Origin: Rhodoferax potami | Lineage (GTDB): Bacteria > Pseudomonadota > Gammaproteobacteria > Burkholderiales > Burkholderiaceae_C | NCBI RefSeq assembly: GCF_032193765.1 | Contig: NZ_JAVBIJ010000001.1 | Span: forward strand, 124,001 to 188,000 | Direction: 5' to 3' | Length of the DNA stretch: 64,000 nucleotides | Shown: positions 25,822 through 39,652 of the stretch, in pieces | Position numbering within the stretch: the first letter of the stretch is position 1 | Layout: every line of letters begins with the position of its first letter | Program-made: the position numbers and the translations under genes | The notes under the pieces: generated by a model | The model's input: only the letters and a program-made list of their open reading frames with translations | Databases searched by the model: none | Told to the model about the DNA's origin: nothing

Positions 25822-26258
25822 GCAAAAAATCTCGGTTGAGGGAACAAGGCCGGCACCGCGCGGGGCGTTGCCGTGAGACCATGGGGCATATTAGCCGCGA
25901 AGTCCCGTGTGCCGCGGCTAAAGCCCTTGAAAGCCGCTGTGGTGGCCGTCGTCAGAGCGGCCGGACTCATCGACCTGGCGCTCGGTGTCTGCCGTTTCAG
26001 CGCGGCCTGAGTGCATTGACTCCGGGTTTCGCCGGTAGCCCACAAGCGCCCACCTGCGCCACGCTTGCGCATTGGCAGACAGATGGGCTTCGCCTGGTTT
26101 GTCCGAACCTTCACCGGCAAGCGGCTTGCGCGTGCGGGAGGTGAGGCCAGTGGATGAGTACGACATGGCCCTCAGGATAGACCGGCCCGTCGTGGCTGTC
26201 AGCCGGTTTTACATTGCTTTACCAAACCGGTTCTCGCGTTTACATCTGGCGAATACAG
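25822..26258. other. 437-bp gap with no supported gene
   Basis: Between the starts of the ABC transporter gene and the end of the nucleotidase gene. Open frames exist on both strands but their translations are Arg/Pro-rich shadows without ribosome-binding sites. A CCGGTTT / AAACCGG inverted repeat (26203-26209, 26224-26230) near the nucleotidase 3' end may act as a weak terminator. Part of the gap must hold the ABC transporter promoter. Confidence 0.6.
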
Positions 26259-27152
26259 CTAGTTGCGCACGCCGCTGGCGACATGTCCGCTAGGGACATG
26301 GCGGGCGGCGGATTCGATGTGGCCGGTCTGGTCGTCGAAGAAAAAGTCCGGCTCAAACTCGCGCAGGAACTCGCCTTTGTCCAGTCCGCCGAGGAACATG
26401 GCTTGGTCGACATCGATGTTCCAGTTCATCAAGGTCAGAATCGCGCGCTCATGGGCCGGTGCGCTACGGGCGGTGACCAGTGCCGTACGGATACGGATGT
26501 GCGGAATACGCGCTTGTTGCAGGCGGTGCAATGCGACCAGCAGGGGCTTGAAGGGGCCGTCCGGCAGCGGCTGGGCCACCTTGTCCATCTCGTGTTTTTG
26601 AAAGGCGGTCAGGCCGCCGCTCTGGTAGACCTGTTCGGCCTCGTCACTGAAGAGTACGGCGTCGCCGTCGAAAGCAATACGCACTTCATTGGGGTGGTCG
26701 GCGCTGGCGTGTGCGCTGTGCGGGTACACCTGCGCGGCCGGCACGCCCGCTGCAAGGGCGGCTCGTACATCGCTCAAGTGGGTGCTCAAAAACAGGTTGG
26801 CATGCAAGGGCTTGAGGTATCGCCAAGGTGCCTCACCGCGTGTGAAATTGCCACGCTGGATCGCAAGCCCGTAGTGCTGCGCAGAGCGAAACACCCGCAT
26901 ACCCGAGACCGGGTCGTTGCGCGACAAGATGACCACTTCCACCCGCTGCGAGTCCGGCTCATTGAACGCCAGCAGCTTCTTGACCAGTGAGAACGCGACA
27001 CCGGGCTTGGCCGGCACGTCCAGCCGCTGGCGCTGTAGCTGCATGTAGGCGTGGTCGTCGTTTTGTTCGAAAACCTGGTTTTCTTCTTCAAAGTCAAACA
27101 AGGCCCGGCTGGAAATGGCCACCACCAGCTTGCCGTCGAGGGTCAATCCCAT
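26259..27152 (-). CDS. cytosolic 5'-nucleotidase (PF06189-type)
   Basis: 297 residues beginning MGLTLDGKLVVAISSRALFD, with VEVVILSRNDPVSGMRVF, FDGDAVLFSDEAEQVYQ and DQAMFLGGLDKGEFLREFEP. These fit the bacterial 5'-nucleotidase family related to cN-I, which dephosphorylates nucleoside monophosphates. The SRALF and DGDAVLFSDE segments carry the conserved acidic residues. Follows the SPFH lipoprotein gene by 9 bp on the same strand, so the two are probably cotranscribed. Confidence 0.85.
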   Translation of the reverse strand: MGLTLDGKLVVAISSRALFDFEEENQVFEQNDDHAYMQLQRQRLDVPAKPGVAFSLVKKLLAFNEPDSQRVEVVILSRNDPVSGMRVFRSAQHYGLAIQRGNFTRGEAPWRYLKPLHANLFLSTHLSDVRAALAAGVPAAQVYPHSAHASADHPNEVRIAFDGDAVLFSDEAEQVYQSGGLTAFQKHEMDKVAQPLPDGPFKPLLVALHRLQQARIPHIRIRTALVTARSAPAHERAILTLMNWNIDVDQAMFLGGLDKGEFLREFEPDFFFDDQTGHIESAARHVPSGHVASGVRN

Positions 27153-27161
27153 GAGAAATCC

Positions 27162-27968
27162 TTATTTCGCATTCACGATGCCCTTGAAGTCGTAGGGCAC
27201 CACAATGGTTTGTACTTTGCCGTTCGCCACGCCCTCGGCGATCTTGAGGTTGGCCATGGCATTCATGTAGCCGATGGCGCCGGCATTGGCATTCAAGGCG
27301 GCGATGCGCTCGGCTTCTTTCTTCGCCGTTTGCACTTCCACCTCTTTGGTTTTGAGCTCGTTTTGGGCGCGCACCAGTTCGTTGGCGCTTTGCACAATCA
27401 CGTCAGCCGGGGTGATGGCGCGCACCTGCACTTGGGAGACGGCAATCTTGTCGCCCAGCTTTTCTTCGGTCAGGGTTTTGATGATGCTTTCGCGGATTTG
27501 CTGCTCCATCAGGGGCCGGTTGTCCGCCATCTTGAGCGACTCGTAGCCGCGTGCGACCTTGTAGGCCGCGTTACGCGCACTCAGGGCTACGTAGTTTTGC
27601 ATCAGCAGGATGTCTCCCCCCTTTTCCGAGATGCCGTGGAAGGTGCGGTTCTTGGTGGTCCAGAGCTCGGACACCGCCGAGGGGTTGACGTTGTAAACCA
27701 CTGTCATGTCGAAGTCTTTGACGGTGGAGTTGTCAGAGGCCAGCGGCGTCATGTTGTCGACGCCTACCGCCACATCCTGGATTTTGAAGGTGAGTATTTC
27801 GCCGACCACGGTCTGGTTGAACGAGCCGGGCAGGCGTTCGGTCGGGTCCACGGTTTTATCGAAATTGACGCGCAGGCCCACTTCGCCGGTTTCGATCCGG
27901 GTGCAGGCGCTGAGGCTCAGGGTGAGTGCGCCGACAACGAGCAGCAGTGGCAGGGAAAAGGGTCGCAT
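27162..27968 (-). CDS. SPFH/prohibitin-like lipoprotein
   Basis: 268 residues. Signal peptide with lipobox LSAC (residues 18-21), then an SPFH domain (TGEVGLRVNFDKTVDPTERL... FKIQDVAVGVDNMTPLASDN) and a C-terminal coiled coil (RAQNELKTKEVEVQTAKKEA). Membrane-scaffold proteins of this class form oligomeric rings with proteases or microdomains. Predicted to be lipid-anchored rather than spanning the membrane, which is less usual for the family. Confidence 0.85.
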   Translation of the reverse strand: MRPFSLPLLLVVGALTLSLSACTRIETGEVGLRVNFDKTVDPTERLPGSFNQTVVGEILTFKIQDVAVGVDNMTPLASDNSTVKDFDMTVVYNVNPSAVSELWTTKNRTFHGISEKGGDILLMQNYVALSARNAAYKVARGYESLKMADNRPLMEQQIRESIIKTLTEEKLGDKIAVSQVQVRAITPADVIVQSANELVRAQNELKTKEVEVQTAKKEAERIAALNANAGAIGYMNAMANLKIAEGVANGKVQTIVVPYDFKGIVNAK

Positions 27969-27998
27969 GTGAACTAAGCCTCCTGGGTTTTCTGTGTT

Positions 27999-30394
<2,396 letters not shown>

Positions 30395-30395
<1 letters not shown>

Positions 30396-31392
30396 TGCGA
30401 CTGCGCAGCAAGGCACTCGCGGGTTTGGCAGGCTTGGCAGGCTTGGCCCTGCTGGGTTGGTGGGGTGCCAATGTGTGGCTGGGGGGCGACTCGCCAACCG
30501 GCGACCAAAACGCGGGTACCGGTGCGATAGCCACCGGAGCCGCCCGCTCGCTGCAGGGCACCGCACCCGATGGCTTGCAAGCGGTGCAAACCATGGGGCT
30601 CCACGCTTTGCCCACGCAGTGCCGCGAAGCGGGCTGCACCGTGTTGCCTTACGCAGAACTCAAGCGTCTGTTTGATTACTACCTGAGCACCGTGGGCGAA
30701 CTCAGTGTGGAGGCTATCGGTGCGCAAATCCGCACCGTGCTAGCCCAAAACCTGAAGCCTGTGCAACTGCCCCAAGCCGAGCGCTTGTTGGAGCGGTACC
30801 TGTCGTTCAAAAAGGCGCTGGTGGTGGTAGAGCAGCAATTCGTCAAAACGCCTCCGAGCAACGCGGTACTCCGCGAGCGGTTTGAAGCCATGCGCGTGGT
30901 GCGCGCCCGTTTTTTCAGCGCGGAGGAGGCTCAAGCGATGTTCGGCGCCGAGGATCTGCATGACCTCGATGCACTCGCCCGGCTCGATATCGTGAACGAT
31001 GCACAGCTTTCCCCGCAAGACAAGCAGGCTCGCTTGGCCGCGCTGGACAAGCAGCTCCCCCTAGCCTGCGCGAAGACCGGGAGGCGCCACGCGCAGTCAT
31101 CAAGCTGGAAGCGCAGGTGGCCGCTTTGCGCGCGGCCGGCGCAGGGGAGGACGAGGTCTACCGCGCGCGCGCCAAAGCATTTGACAGTGCAGCAGCGGGC
31201 CGCTTTGCCGAACTGGACCAAGAAGAGCGGGCCTGGCAGGAGCGAATTGCCAGCTACCTGGCTGAGCGAAGCCGGCTTTTGCAGGGCGCAAGTGCGCTTG
31301 CGGACACTGAGCAAGCAGCAGCCGTGACAGCGCTGCAACAAGCCCGATTCACCGAGGCTGAGCGCAAACGGCTGGCGGCCTACGAGCCCTGA
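30395..31392 (+). pseudogene. lipase foldase (Lif), interrupted by a one-base frameshift
   Basis: Membrane-anchored chaperone for the preceding lipase; its ATG overlaps the lipase stop by one base (TAATG). N-terminal anchor GLAGLAGLALLGWWGANVWL, then the Lif fold: a Pro/Gly linker, RLFDYYLSTVGE (the conserved RxxFDYYLSxxGE motif) and helices with AEEAQAMFG. After LAALDKQLP the frame shifts at a run of five C (31057-31061); adding one C restores PSLREDREAPRAVIKLEAQV and a 332-residue protein ending at 31392. The break is either a real mutation or a homopolymer sequencing error. Confidence 0.85.
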
Positions 31393-31397
31393 ATGCA

Positions 31398-31431
31398 AAA
31401 AGCCCTCCAGCGCTGTACGCTAGAGGGCTTT
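31398..31431 (+). terminator. rho-independent terminator, probably bidirectional
   Basis: AAAGCCCTCCAGCG and CGCTAGAGGGCTTT pair around the loop CTGTA, 6 bp after the foldase stop. A-rich before and T-rich after, so it can also end the leftward DUF4148 transcript. Confidence 0.75.
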
Positions 31432-31446
31432 ACGGGTTAAACCAAA

Positions 31447-32007
31447 TTAGTTGGTTTGGGTAGCAGGGTACAGGTTAGGGTAGATGTCGTTGAGCTTGTG
31501 ACCGTTTGCTGCGGTGTACTCATCGCTTGCATCCTTGTCAGCCACGATATCGCCAGTGCGGAGTGCCTCGGCCAGTTCTGCACGCACTTGTGCGCGGGTC
31601 TTGCCAGTCACGGTTGCCTTGGCAGGGTAAGCGGCTGGGTTCAATTCATTGAGCTTTTTGAATGCACCGGAGCTGAACTCGTCAGCAGCAGCATCCTTTC
31701 CAGCCACGATGTCGCCAGTGCGTTGGGCTTCGGCCAGCTCTGCACGAACTTGTGCGCGGGTCTTGCCAGCAACGGCAGCCTTGGCGGGGTAAGCGGCTGG
31801 GTTCAATTCATTGAGCTTTTTGAAGGCTCCGGAGGTGAACTCGTCAGCAGCGGCGTCTTTTCCGGCAACGATGTCGCCAGTACGTTGGGCTTCAGCCAAT
31901 TCAGCGCGCACTTGTTCGCGGGTTTTGCCGACGTTGTCAGCAGCTTGTGCATGTCCGGTCAACAAGGCAGCAACAGCAAGAGCGATAGAAGCGGTAGCGT
32001 ATTTCAT
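31447..32007 (-). CDS. secreted DUF4148 protein with three tandem repeats
   Basis: 186 residues. Signal peptide MKYATASIALAVAALLTGHA (cleavage after QAA), then three repeats of about 53-55 residues, each starting GKTRxQVRAELAEAxRTGDI and containing KKLNELNPAAYPA. Repeats one and two are nearly identical at the protein level; the third has diverged (ASDEYTAANGHKLNDIYPNL). DUF4148 proteins are periplasmic proteins of unknown role common in Burkholderiales. Divergent from a LysR gene now broken by an IS. Confidence 0.85.
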   Translation of the reverse strand: MKYATASIALAVAALLTGHAQAADNVGKTREQVRAELAEAQRTGDIVAGKDAAADEFTSGAFKKLNELNPAAYPAKAAVAGKTRAQVRAELAEAQRTGDIVAGKDAAADEFSSGAFKKLNELNPAAYPAKATVTGKTRAQVRAELAEALRTGDIVADKDASDEYTAANGHKLNDIYPNLYPATQTN

Positions 32008-32097
32008 GATTCAGATCCTTCATCAGTTGTGGATTCCGGTCGGTAGGCACAGTGCCTGTCGTTACCGGTATCGACGGGGCGTTTCAGGTTCGTCACA

Positions 32098-32117
32098 TCG
32101 ATGGGTTGAACTTTAAA
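32098..32117. promoter_or_regulatory. second copy of the 20-bp LysR-locus motif
   Basis: TCGATGGGTTGAACTTTAAA, 18 of 20 identical to 3053-3072 and in the same position between a small exported protein gene and its divergent LysR gene. Confidence 0.45.
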
Positions 32118-32944
32118 GATCCAAGCACATCTGAAAAATACCTCCACAGACAGTGGTGCATTACGCCGTTTGAAATAATCGCGGCCTTGAATAGATTGAA
32201 AGGAGACCCATGGACCGACTAATGTCAATGCGGGTTTTCCAGAAAGTGGTGGACGAAGGTGGATTTGCAGCAGCAGCTCGCGCCCTCGACATGTCATCTG
32301 CCGGTGTCACCCGCCAGATCGCCGATCTGGAAGAGTTTTTGGGCGCCCGCTTGTTGCACCGAACGACAAGAAAAGTGTCTCTAAGCCCCGCCGGTGAGGC
32401 TTACCTGGGGCGAGTGCGCACTATTTTGCAAGACATCGATGAGGCGCATGAATTCACCAGCTCCCAGACCCATGAGTTGGCCGGAGAGCTGCGTTTGCTC
32501 TCGCCGCCGGCCTTGGCCTCGCACGTGATCAGCCCCATCATTGCCGGATTTACTGCCAAGTACCCGGGGATCTCCTTGCACATGGATGTGGAGTCCTATG
32601 ACGTGCCGCCCGTGGAGGATTACGACGTCACCATGCTCCCCACCGAAGGGGACTACGACGGCAATGTGATTGCAAGGCGCGTCTCCAGCACCCAGTCCAT
32701 TCTGGTGGCTTCGCCTGCCTATCTCAAGCGCATGGGGACCCCGCTCACGCCCGACGAGCTGATCCAGCATGATGTGCTGCGCCTCAAAACGCCGAGTGGG
32801 AGTTTTGACCAGTGGAAGTTGCTCAATACCGGAGCCAATGTCAAACGCAGTTTCGATTTGATACAGCTGTCGAACGCAAACGCGGCGTGGATTTGATACA
32901 CCGTTGTGTGGGGCGATTGTCTGTTTTGTCTTTGCTTGTCTTTC

Positions 32945-32974
32945 AAGCAGTCAGTGGCTCGCCACTGACTGCTT
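32945..32974 (-). terminator. 14-bp-arm palindrome after istB
   Basis: AAGCAGTCAGTGGC-TC-GCCACTGACTGCTT, just past the istB stop on the minus strand. A perfect stem, but with no T-run, so it may end transcription or play a structural role in the IS. Confidence 0.5.
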
Positions 32975-32981
32975 GGCGCCC

Positions 32982-34879
<1,898 letters not shown>

Positions 34880-35295
34880 TGCCAGTCCCATCCATGGTTC
34901 GGATGGCTTGGCACGTTAGTCGAGGTGTATCAATTCCTCACCGCGTTTGCGTGTCATTTTCATACTGCGCGTGACACCAACGACCACGAGGTCACGTTTC
35001 CCGTTAAACCCAAACTCTGGGTGAACCACAGCGACACTTTGGTCCGTGCCGCGATGGATGGTGCGGGTATCACCTCGGCGGCCGTGACGCTGGTGGCGCC
35101 GCAGTTGACCGACGGCACCTTGGTCCGCGTGTTGTCACCCTGGATCGGTGGGCATCTGTCGCTGTATGCAGCGTTGCCCAGCCGCAAGTTTTTGCCGGAG
35201 CGTACCCGCGTATTTCTGGAGTACTTGACCGAGCAAAGTCGTGCCCGCGCGGATGCGATGGTGAAGGCCTGCACCCGCTGCTAAGCGGGGCGGTG

Positions 35296-36684
35296 TCAGT
35301 CCCGGACTACGCGCAACAATTCTTCGCGGCTGGTCAGGCCGCTGCTGACCAGTCGCTCACCGTCTTCGCGCAGCGGCACCATGCCTTGTCGGGTGGCGGA
35401 GGTGCGGATGTCGGCTTCTGAGGCGTTGTGGTGGATCAACTCGGCAATCGTGTCATCGGCCACCAGCAATTCGAAAACACCGGTACGCCCGAGGTAGCCG
35501 GTATGGCCGCAGGCCTCGCAGCCTTTGCCCGCACAGGCCTTGCAGGTTTTGCGCACCAAACGCTGAGCCAGTACGCCGCGCAGCGAAGAGCTCAGTAAAA
35601 AGGGCTCCACCCCCATGTCGATCAAGCGGGTGACCGCACTAGCCGAGTCATTGGTGTGCAGTGTGGCCAGCACCAAGTGACCGGTCAGCGAGGCCTGGAT
35701 GGCGATTTGGGCGGTCTCGAAATCCCGGATTTCGCCGATCATGATCACATCCGGGTCTTGCCGCAATATCGCCCGCAGGGCTTTGGCAAACGTGAGGTCG
35801 ATCTTGGGGTTGACCTGCGTCTGGCCGACGCCCGGCAGCTCGTACTCGATCGGGTCTTCGACCGTCATGATGTTTTGGCGTGCAGCATCCAGCCGCCCGA
35901 GCGAGGCGTACAAGGTGGTCGATTTGCCCGAACCGGTGGGGCCTGTCACCAGAATGATGCCGTGGGGCTGGGCAATCAGGCCTTCAAAGCGGCGCAACAC
36001 ATCGCCCTGCATGCCCACCGCCTCCAGGCTGCGCTGGTCCTGGCTCTTGTCGAGCAAGCGCAGTACCGCCCGTTCGCCGTGGGCGCTGGGCAAGGTGCTG
36101 ACCCGCACATCGACGGCGCGGGTGCCGATGCGCAGCGAAATGCGCCCGTCTTGCGGCAAGCGCTTTTCTGAGATGTCCAGATCAGCCATGATCTTGAGCC
36201 GCGAGATCAAGGCCGCATGCAAGGCGCGGTGGGCTTGCACCACCTCGCGCAGGGACCCGTCTACCCGGAAGCGGACTGATGAGTTGCGCTCAAACGGCTC
36301 GATATGGATGTCACTGGCCCCGTCGCGTGCGGCTTGGGTGAGCAATGCGTTGAGCATACGGATGATGGGGGCGTCGTCTGCGGTTTCCAGCAGGTCCTCG
36401 ACCGCGGGCAGCTCTTGCATCATCCGCGTCAAATCGGCCTCACCCTGCACCTCGTTCATCACCGTGGCGGCGCTGGACTCGCCTTGGGCGTAGGCCATGC
36501 TGATGCGCTGGGCCAATTCCGCTGCATCCTGGGTTTGCAGGTGGTCGATGCGGTGCTTGCGCATCACCTCAGAAATGGCAGAGGCCGCGGTGTCTGCGTG
36601 AACCCAGAGGTACAGGCGGTCGTTGTCGTCCTCCAGCAGCAGCTGCTGGCTGCGCGCGAACGCATAGGGGAGCGGGTAGCGCAT
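35296..36684 (-). CDS. gspE: type II secretion ATPase GspE
   Basis: 462 residues. Walker A GPTGSGKSTTLYASLG, Asp box DPIEYELPGVGQTQVNPKID, Walker B DVIMIGEIRDFETAQIAIQ, His box and the tetracysteine zinc motif CKACAGKGCEACG. Drives pseudopilus assembly from the cytoplasm through GspL. Last gene of the gspG-to-E run; the following LysR gene is convergent with a 11-bp gap. The ATG at 36684 has AGGG upstream. Confidence 0.96.
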   Translation of the reverse strand: MRYPLPYAFARSQQLLLEDDNDRLYLWVHADTAASAISEVMRKHRIDHLQTQDAAELAQRISMAYAQGESSAATVMNEVQGEADLTRMMQELPAVEDLLETADDAPIIRMLNALLTQAARDGASDIHIEPFERNSSVRFRVDGSLREVVQAHRALHAALISRLKIMADLDISEKRLPQDGRISLRIGTRAVDVRVSTLPSAHGERAVLRLLDKSQDQRSLEAVGMQGDVLRRFEGLIAQPHGIILVTGPTGSGKSTTLYASLGRLDAARQNIMTVEDPIEYELPGVGQTQVNPKIDLTFAKALRAILRQDPDVIMIGEIRDFETAQIAIQASLTGHLVLATLHTNDSASAVTRLIDMGVEPFLLSSSLRGVLAQRLVRKTCKACAGKGCEACGHTGYLGRTGVFELLVADDTIAELIHHNASEADIRTSATRQGMVPLREDGERLVSSGLTSREELLRVVRD

Positions 36685-36693
36685 GTACAAGCC

Positions 36694-38805
36694 CTATTGC
36701 GCTGGGGCCAATAGAAGATTGCCGGGCTTGAGCAGCAAATTCGGGAGCACCGGCGCTTCATTGATCGGCAGGGTGGAGCTGGGCTCCGGCTGGCCGGATT
36801 GCTGCGTTCCGCGCATTTGCTCGTAGCGCTCATTGGACAAGGCTTGTGTTGCTGTTGCGTCGCGCACCACCACCGGCCGCAAAAACACCATCAGGTTGGT
36901 TTTCTTGCGGCTGCGTGCCTCGCTTTTGAACAGGTTGCCAAAGAAGGGCACATCGGCCAGGCCGGGCACCCGCTCTTGGCTACCAGCGTATTCGTCCTGC
37001 AGCAAACCGCCCAGCACCACGACCGCACCGTCTTCGACCAAGACATTGGACTCAATCGTCCGCTTGTTGGTGGTCGGGCCATTGGCCGCGTTGACGGTGG
37101 AGGCCAACACGCTGGACACTTCTTGAAAGATGGTCAGCTTGACGGTGCCGTTTTCACTGATTTGCGGTTTCACCTTCAGGGTCAGACCTACGTCTTTGCG
37201 CTCAATGGTTTGAAACGGATTGACGCTGCCGGAGCTTGCACCGGTGTTGGTGAACTGCCCGGTCACAAACGGCACGTTCTGTCCAATCACGATTTTGGCT
37301 TCTTCGTTGTCCAGCGTGAGCAGGTTGGGCGTGGACAGCACATTGCCACTGCCGGTTGCCTCTAGGAAGCGGGCCAGAAAACCCAGCACATAAATGCCGT
37401 TGGTTTTGTTGGCCACTCCCACGTTCAGGCCCTTGCCCGGGGCGACGGTGCCCCCTGCCCCCTGTGTCGCCAGGCTGATGATGTTGTTGCCCGCGGCCCC
37501 GAAATTGGTACCCAGCAGACCGATCGAGCTATCGCCTGCATTGCCCAGCGCGCCTTGCCATTGGATGCCGAACTCTGCTGCTTTGTCAGCGCTCACCTCG
37601 GCAATCAGGCTCTCTACAAACACCTGGGCGCGGCGCGCATCGAGCTTGTCGATCACCGCGCGCAACTGCCGGTACTGCGGCTCGCTGGCGGTGATGATGA
37701 GCGAATTGGTCGTCGGGTCCGCCTGGATTTGGCCGCCCGTGCTGGGTGCTTGCGCTGCGCCCAAGGTGGATGCGCCCGCACCCGCAGTGGGAGCTGCGCC
37801 GGTGGCAACCGGCGCACTGCCGCCCGAGCCTCCGTTAGCGCCCATCGCGGCGCGCAGGGTGGTCGCCAGCTGCGTGGCATTGGCATTCTTCAGGTACACC
37901 ACATAGATATTGCCTGCAGCGCCATTGACGCTGGCCACCGGTTGGTCGAGCTTGTCGATCAGGTTGATGGCCAGTGCCAGGCGTGCCTGATTGGCGGCCC
38001 GCACAATCAGCGCGTTGCTGCGCGGTTCGGCCACTACGGTGGTCTTGAAGCCGGTTTCCGCACCCCCAGCCGGGCTGGCGGCGGTGCTCTCCATCAGCCG
38101 CAGCACCAGCGGTGCGAGGTCGGTGGCGCTGGCATTTTTCAGTGGGATGATTTCAACGTCGGTGGCGTTCGGCACATCCAGTGCCGCCACAATCCGCGCC
38201 AAGCGGCGCAGGTTGTCGGCGTAGTCGGTGATGACCAGCGAGTTCGTCGCCGGGTTCACGTTGATCGGGTTGTTGGGGTTGATCAGCGGGCGCAGCACTG
38301 CCACCAGGTTGTTGGCGTTTTCGAACTGCAGTTTGATGATCTGGGTCACCAACTGGTTGCCCGGCGTGTTGGGGGCGCCGTTCTCGGTGGCGGAAACGCC
38401 GCCGCCGATCAGCTTGGCATCGGCCTCGGGGACCACTTTGTCCAAGCCATCCGATTGCACCACTGCGTAGCCCATGCTGCGAAGCACCGCCAAAAAGTGG
38501 TTGTAGGCGCGGGCGGGCGACATGGGGCTGTCAGAGACCAAGGTCATCGTGCCTTTGACCCGTGGGTCCACCACCACATTGCGCCCGGTCATGATGGCCA
38601 TGGTGCGGGCGACCGCCTCAATTTCAGCGTTGCTGAAGTTCAGCGTGATCGGCTCGCCCCGCTTGACTGTGGGCGCAGCATTGCTGGTCTGTGCCCAGGC
38701 CTGAGAGCCAAATGGGGCCATAGCGCCCATGCCAATTGCGCCAGTTGCTATTAATTGAATAGCAATGTGTGTGCTGCACAAGCGTCGATAAAGAGGAGTG
38801 GACAT
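36694..38805 (-). CDS. gspD: type II secretion outer-membrane secretin GspD
   Basis: 703 residues with a signal peptide, an N0 domain (ITLNFSNAEIEAVARTMAIM, about 53-72), N1-N3 repeats (LKNASATDLAPLVLRLM; YLKNANATQLATTLRAAMG), a Gly/Ala-rich linker (about 335-375) and the secretin core ending VPGLADVPFFGNLFKSEARS. Forms the multimeric channel for folded exoproteins. A TAGC-type repeat (38736-38767) encodes part of the signal peptide (IAIQLIATGAI). Confidence 0.96.
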   Translation of the reverse strand: MSTPLYRRLCSTHIAIQLIATGAIGMGAMAPFGSQAWAQTSNAAPTVKRGEPITLNFSNAEIEAVARTMAIMTGRNVVVDPRVKGTMTLVSDSPMSPARAYNHFLAVLRSMGYAVVQSDGLDKVVPEADAKLIGGGVSATENGAPNTPGNQLVTQIIKLQFENANNLVAVLRPLINPNNPINVNPATNSLVITDYADNLRRLARIVAALDVPNATDVEIIPLKNASATDLAPLVLRLMESTAASPAGGAETGFKTTVVAEPRSNALIVRAANQARLALAINLIDKLDQPVASVNGAAGNIYVVYLKNANATQLATTLRAAMGANGGSGGSAPVATGAAPTAGAGASTLGAAQAPSTGGQIQADPTTNSLIITASEPQYRQLRAVIDKLDARRAQVFVESLIAEVSADKAAEFGIQWQGALGNAGDSSIGLLGTNFGAAGNNIISLATQGAGGTVAPGKGLNVGVANKTNGIYVLGFLARFLEATGSGNVLSTPNLLTLDNEEAKIVIGQNVPFVTGQFTNTGASSGSVNPFQTIERKDVGLTLKVKPQISENGTVKLTIFQEVSSVLASTVNAANGPTTNKRTIESNVLVEDGAVVVLGGLLQDEYAGSQERVPGLADVPFFGNLFKSEARSRKKTNLMVFLRPVVVRDATATQALSNERYEQMRGTQQSGQPEPSSTLPINEAPVLPNLLLKPGNLLLAPAQ

Positions 38806-38808
38806 TCC

Positions 38809-39648
38809 TTAACCCAGTTGAATCAGAGACCGCGCGCCTTGGCGCTGTCCAATGATATTCAGCAAATTGGAGAGTGTGTCCTCACGGCCCTCCGCGGCGC
38901 GGGCTTCTCCGGTAAAGACCAGCCCTTGGGGCCCGATTTTTCCGGTCCCGCTGAGCTGCAGTGCCCCCTCAAGGGTCGAGAGCGTCATGGCTGTTTGCTC
39001 GCCGCCACGCAGGGTCACCCGGTAGCTGCCCACCGGGCGCAAGGTCGACAGGCTGGTGCTCATGTTCAGAGCGTCCAGCGCGAGCTCGCCGCCGAGTTGG
39101 GTGCCTGTGGCGTTCAACCGTACCGTCAGGCCCCGGGTTGCCAACGTCAATTGGCCTTGGGGCTGCAGCGTGTTCCAAGGGGTGCCGAGGCCGGTCAGCA
39201 GACCTGCCGGAATGCGCAAGCCTTGTGCCGGTAGCAAATCATCCGCTCGCAGCTGCACAGACTGCAGGCTGCCGTTCACATGCCAAATCCAGGGCGCGCT
39301 GAGGCAACAGTCTGCCCGCCACTCGGCGCGCACACCGGGGCCGCCGTCGTACCAGGCAGGGCGCAGGGTCCAACGCAGGTCACCGGGCAAGGCCTTGCTG
39401 CCCTCGGCACCACTGCGCAGGAGCACTTGGGCACTGCCATTCCATACGGTGCCGGTCGGGTTGTGCAAGCGCAGGGGTGCGTCTGCCCAGACCAAGCCGG
39501 AAGCCAGCCAGCGCGCCGGCGCAAATGCCAAGGCACCTGCCAGCACACCCAGCAAAACCCCCATCGCGGCCCAGCTCCACGGGCTACGCGTGGTGCCTGT
39601 GGTCAGCTGCCTTTGGGCGCGTCGCAGGATGTCGGGGCGGGTAGCCAT
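38809..39648 (-). CDS. gspN: type II secretion protein GspN
   Basis: 279 residues. One N-terminal membrane segment (WAAMGVLLGVLAGALAFAPA), then a periplasmic beta-rich domain typical of GspN (LHNPTGTVWNGSAQVLLRSG; CCLSAPWIWHVNGSLQSVQL). Optional component of the T2SS. A GTG one codon earlier is another possible start. Separated from gspD by 3 bp. Confidence 0.88.
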   Translation of the reverse strand: MATRPDILRRAQRQLTTGTTRSPWSWAAMGVLLGVLAGALAFAPARWLASGLVWADAPLRLHNPTGTVWNGSAQVLLRSGAEGSKALPGDLRWTLRPAWYDGGPGVRAEWRADCCLSAPWIWHVNGSLQSVQLRADDLLPAQGLRIPAGLLTGLGTPWNTLQPQGQLTLATRGLTVRLNATGTQLGGELALDALNMSTSLSTLRPVGSYRVTLRGGEQTAMTLSTLEGALQLSGTGKIGPQGLVFTGEARAAEGREDTLSNLLNIIGQRQGARSLIQLG

Positions 39649-39652
39649 CACA

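Noticed and set aside
25773..26166. Open frames in the gap upstream of the ABC transporter gene
   Set aside because: Arg/Pro-rich translations on both strands, no ribosome-binding site, no recognisable pattern.
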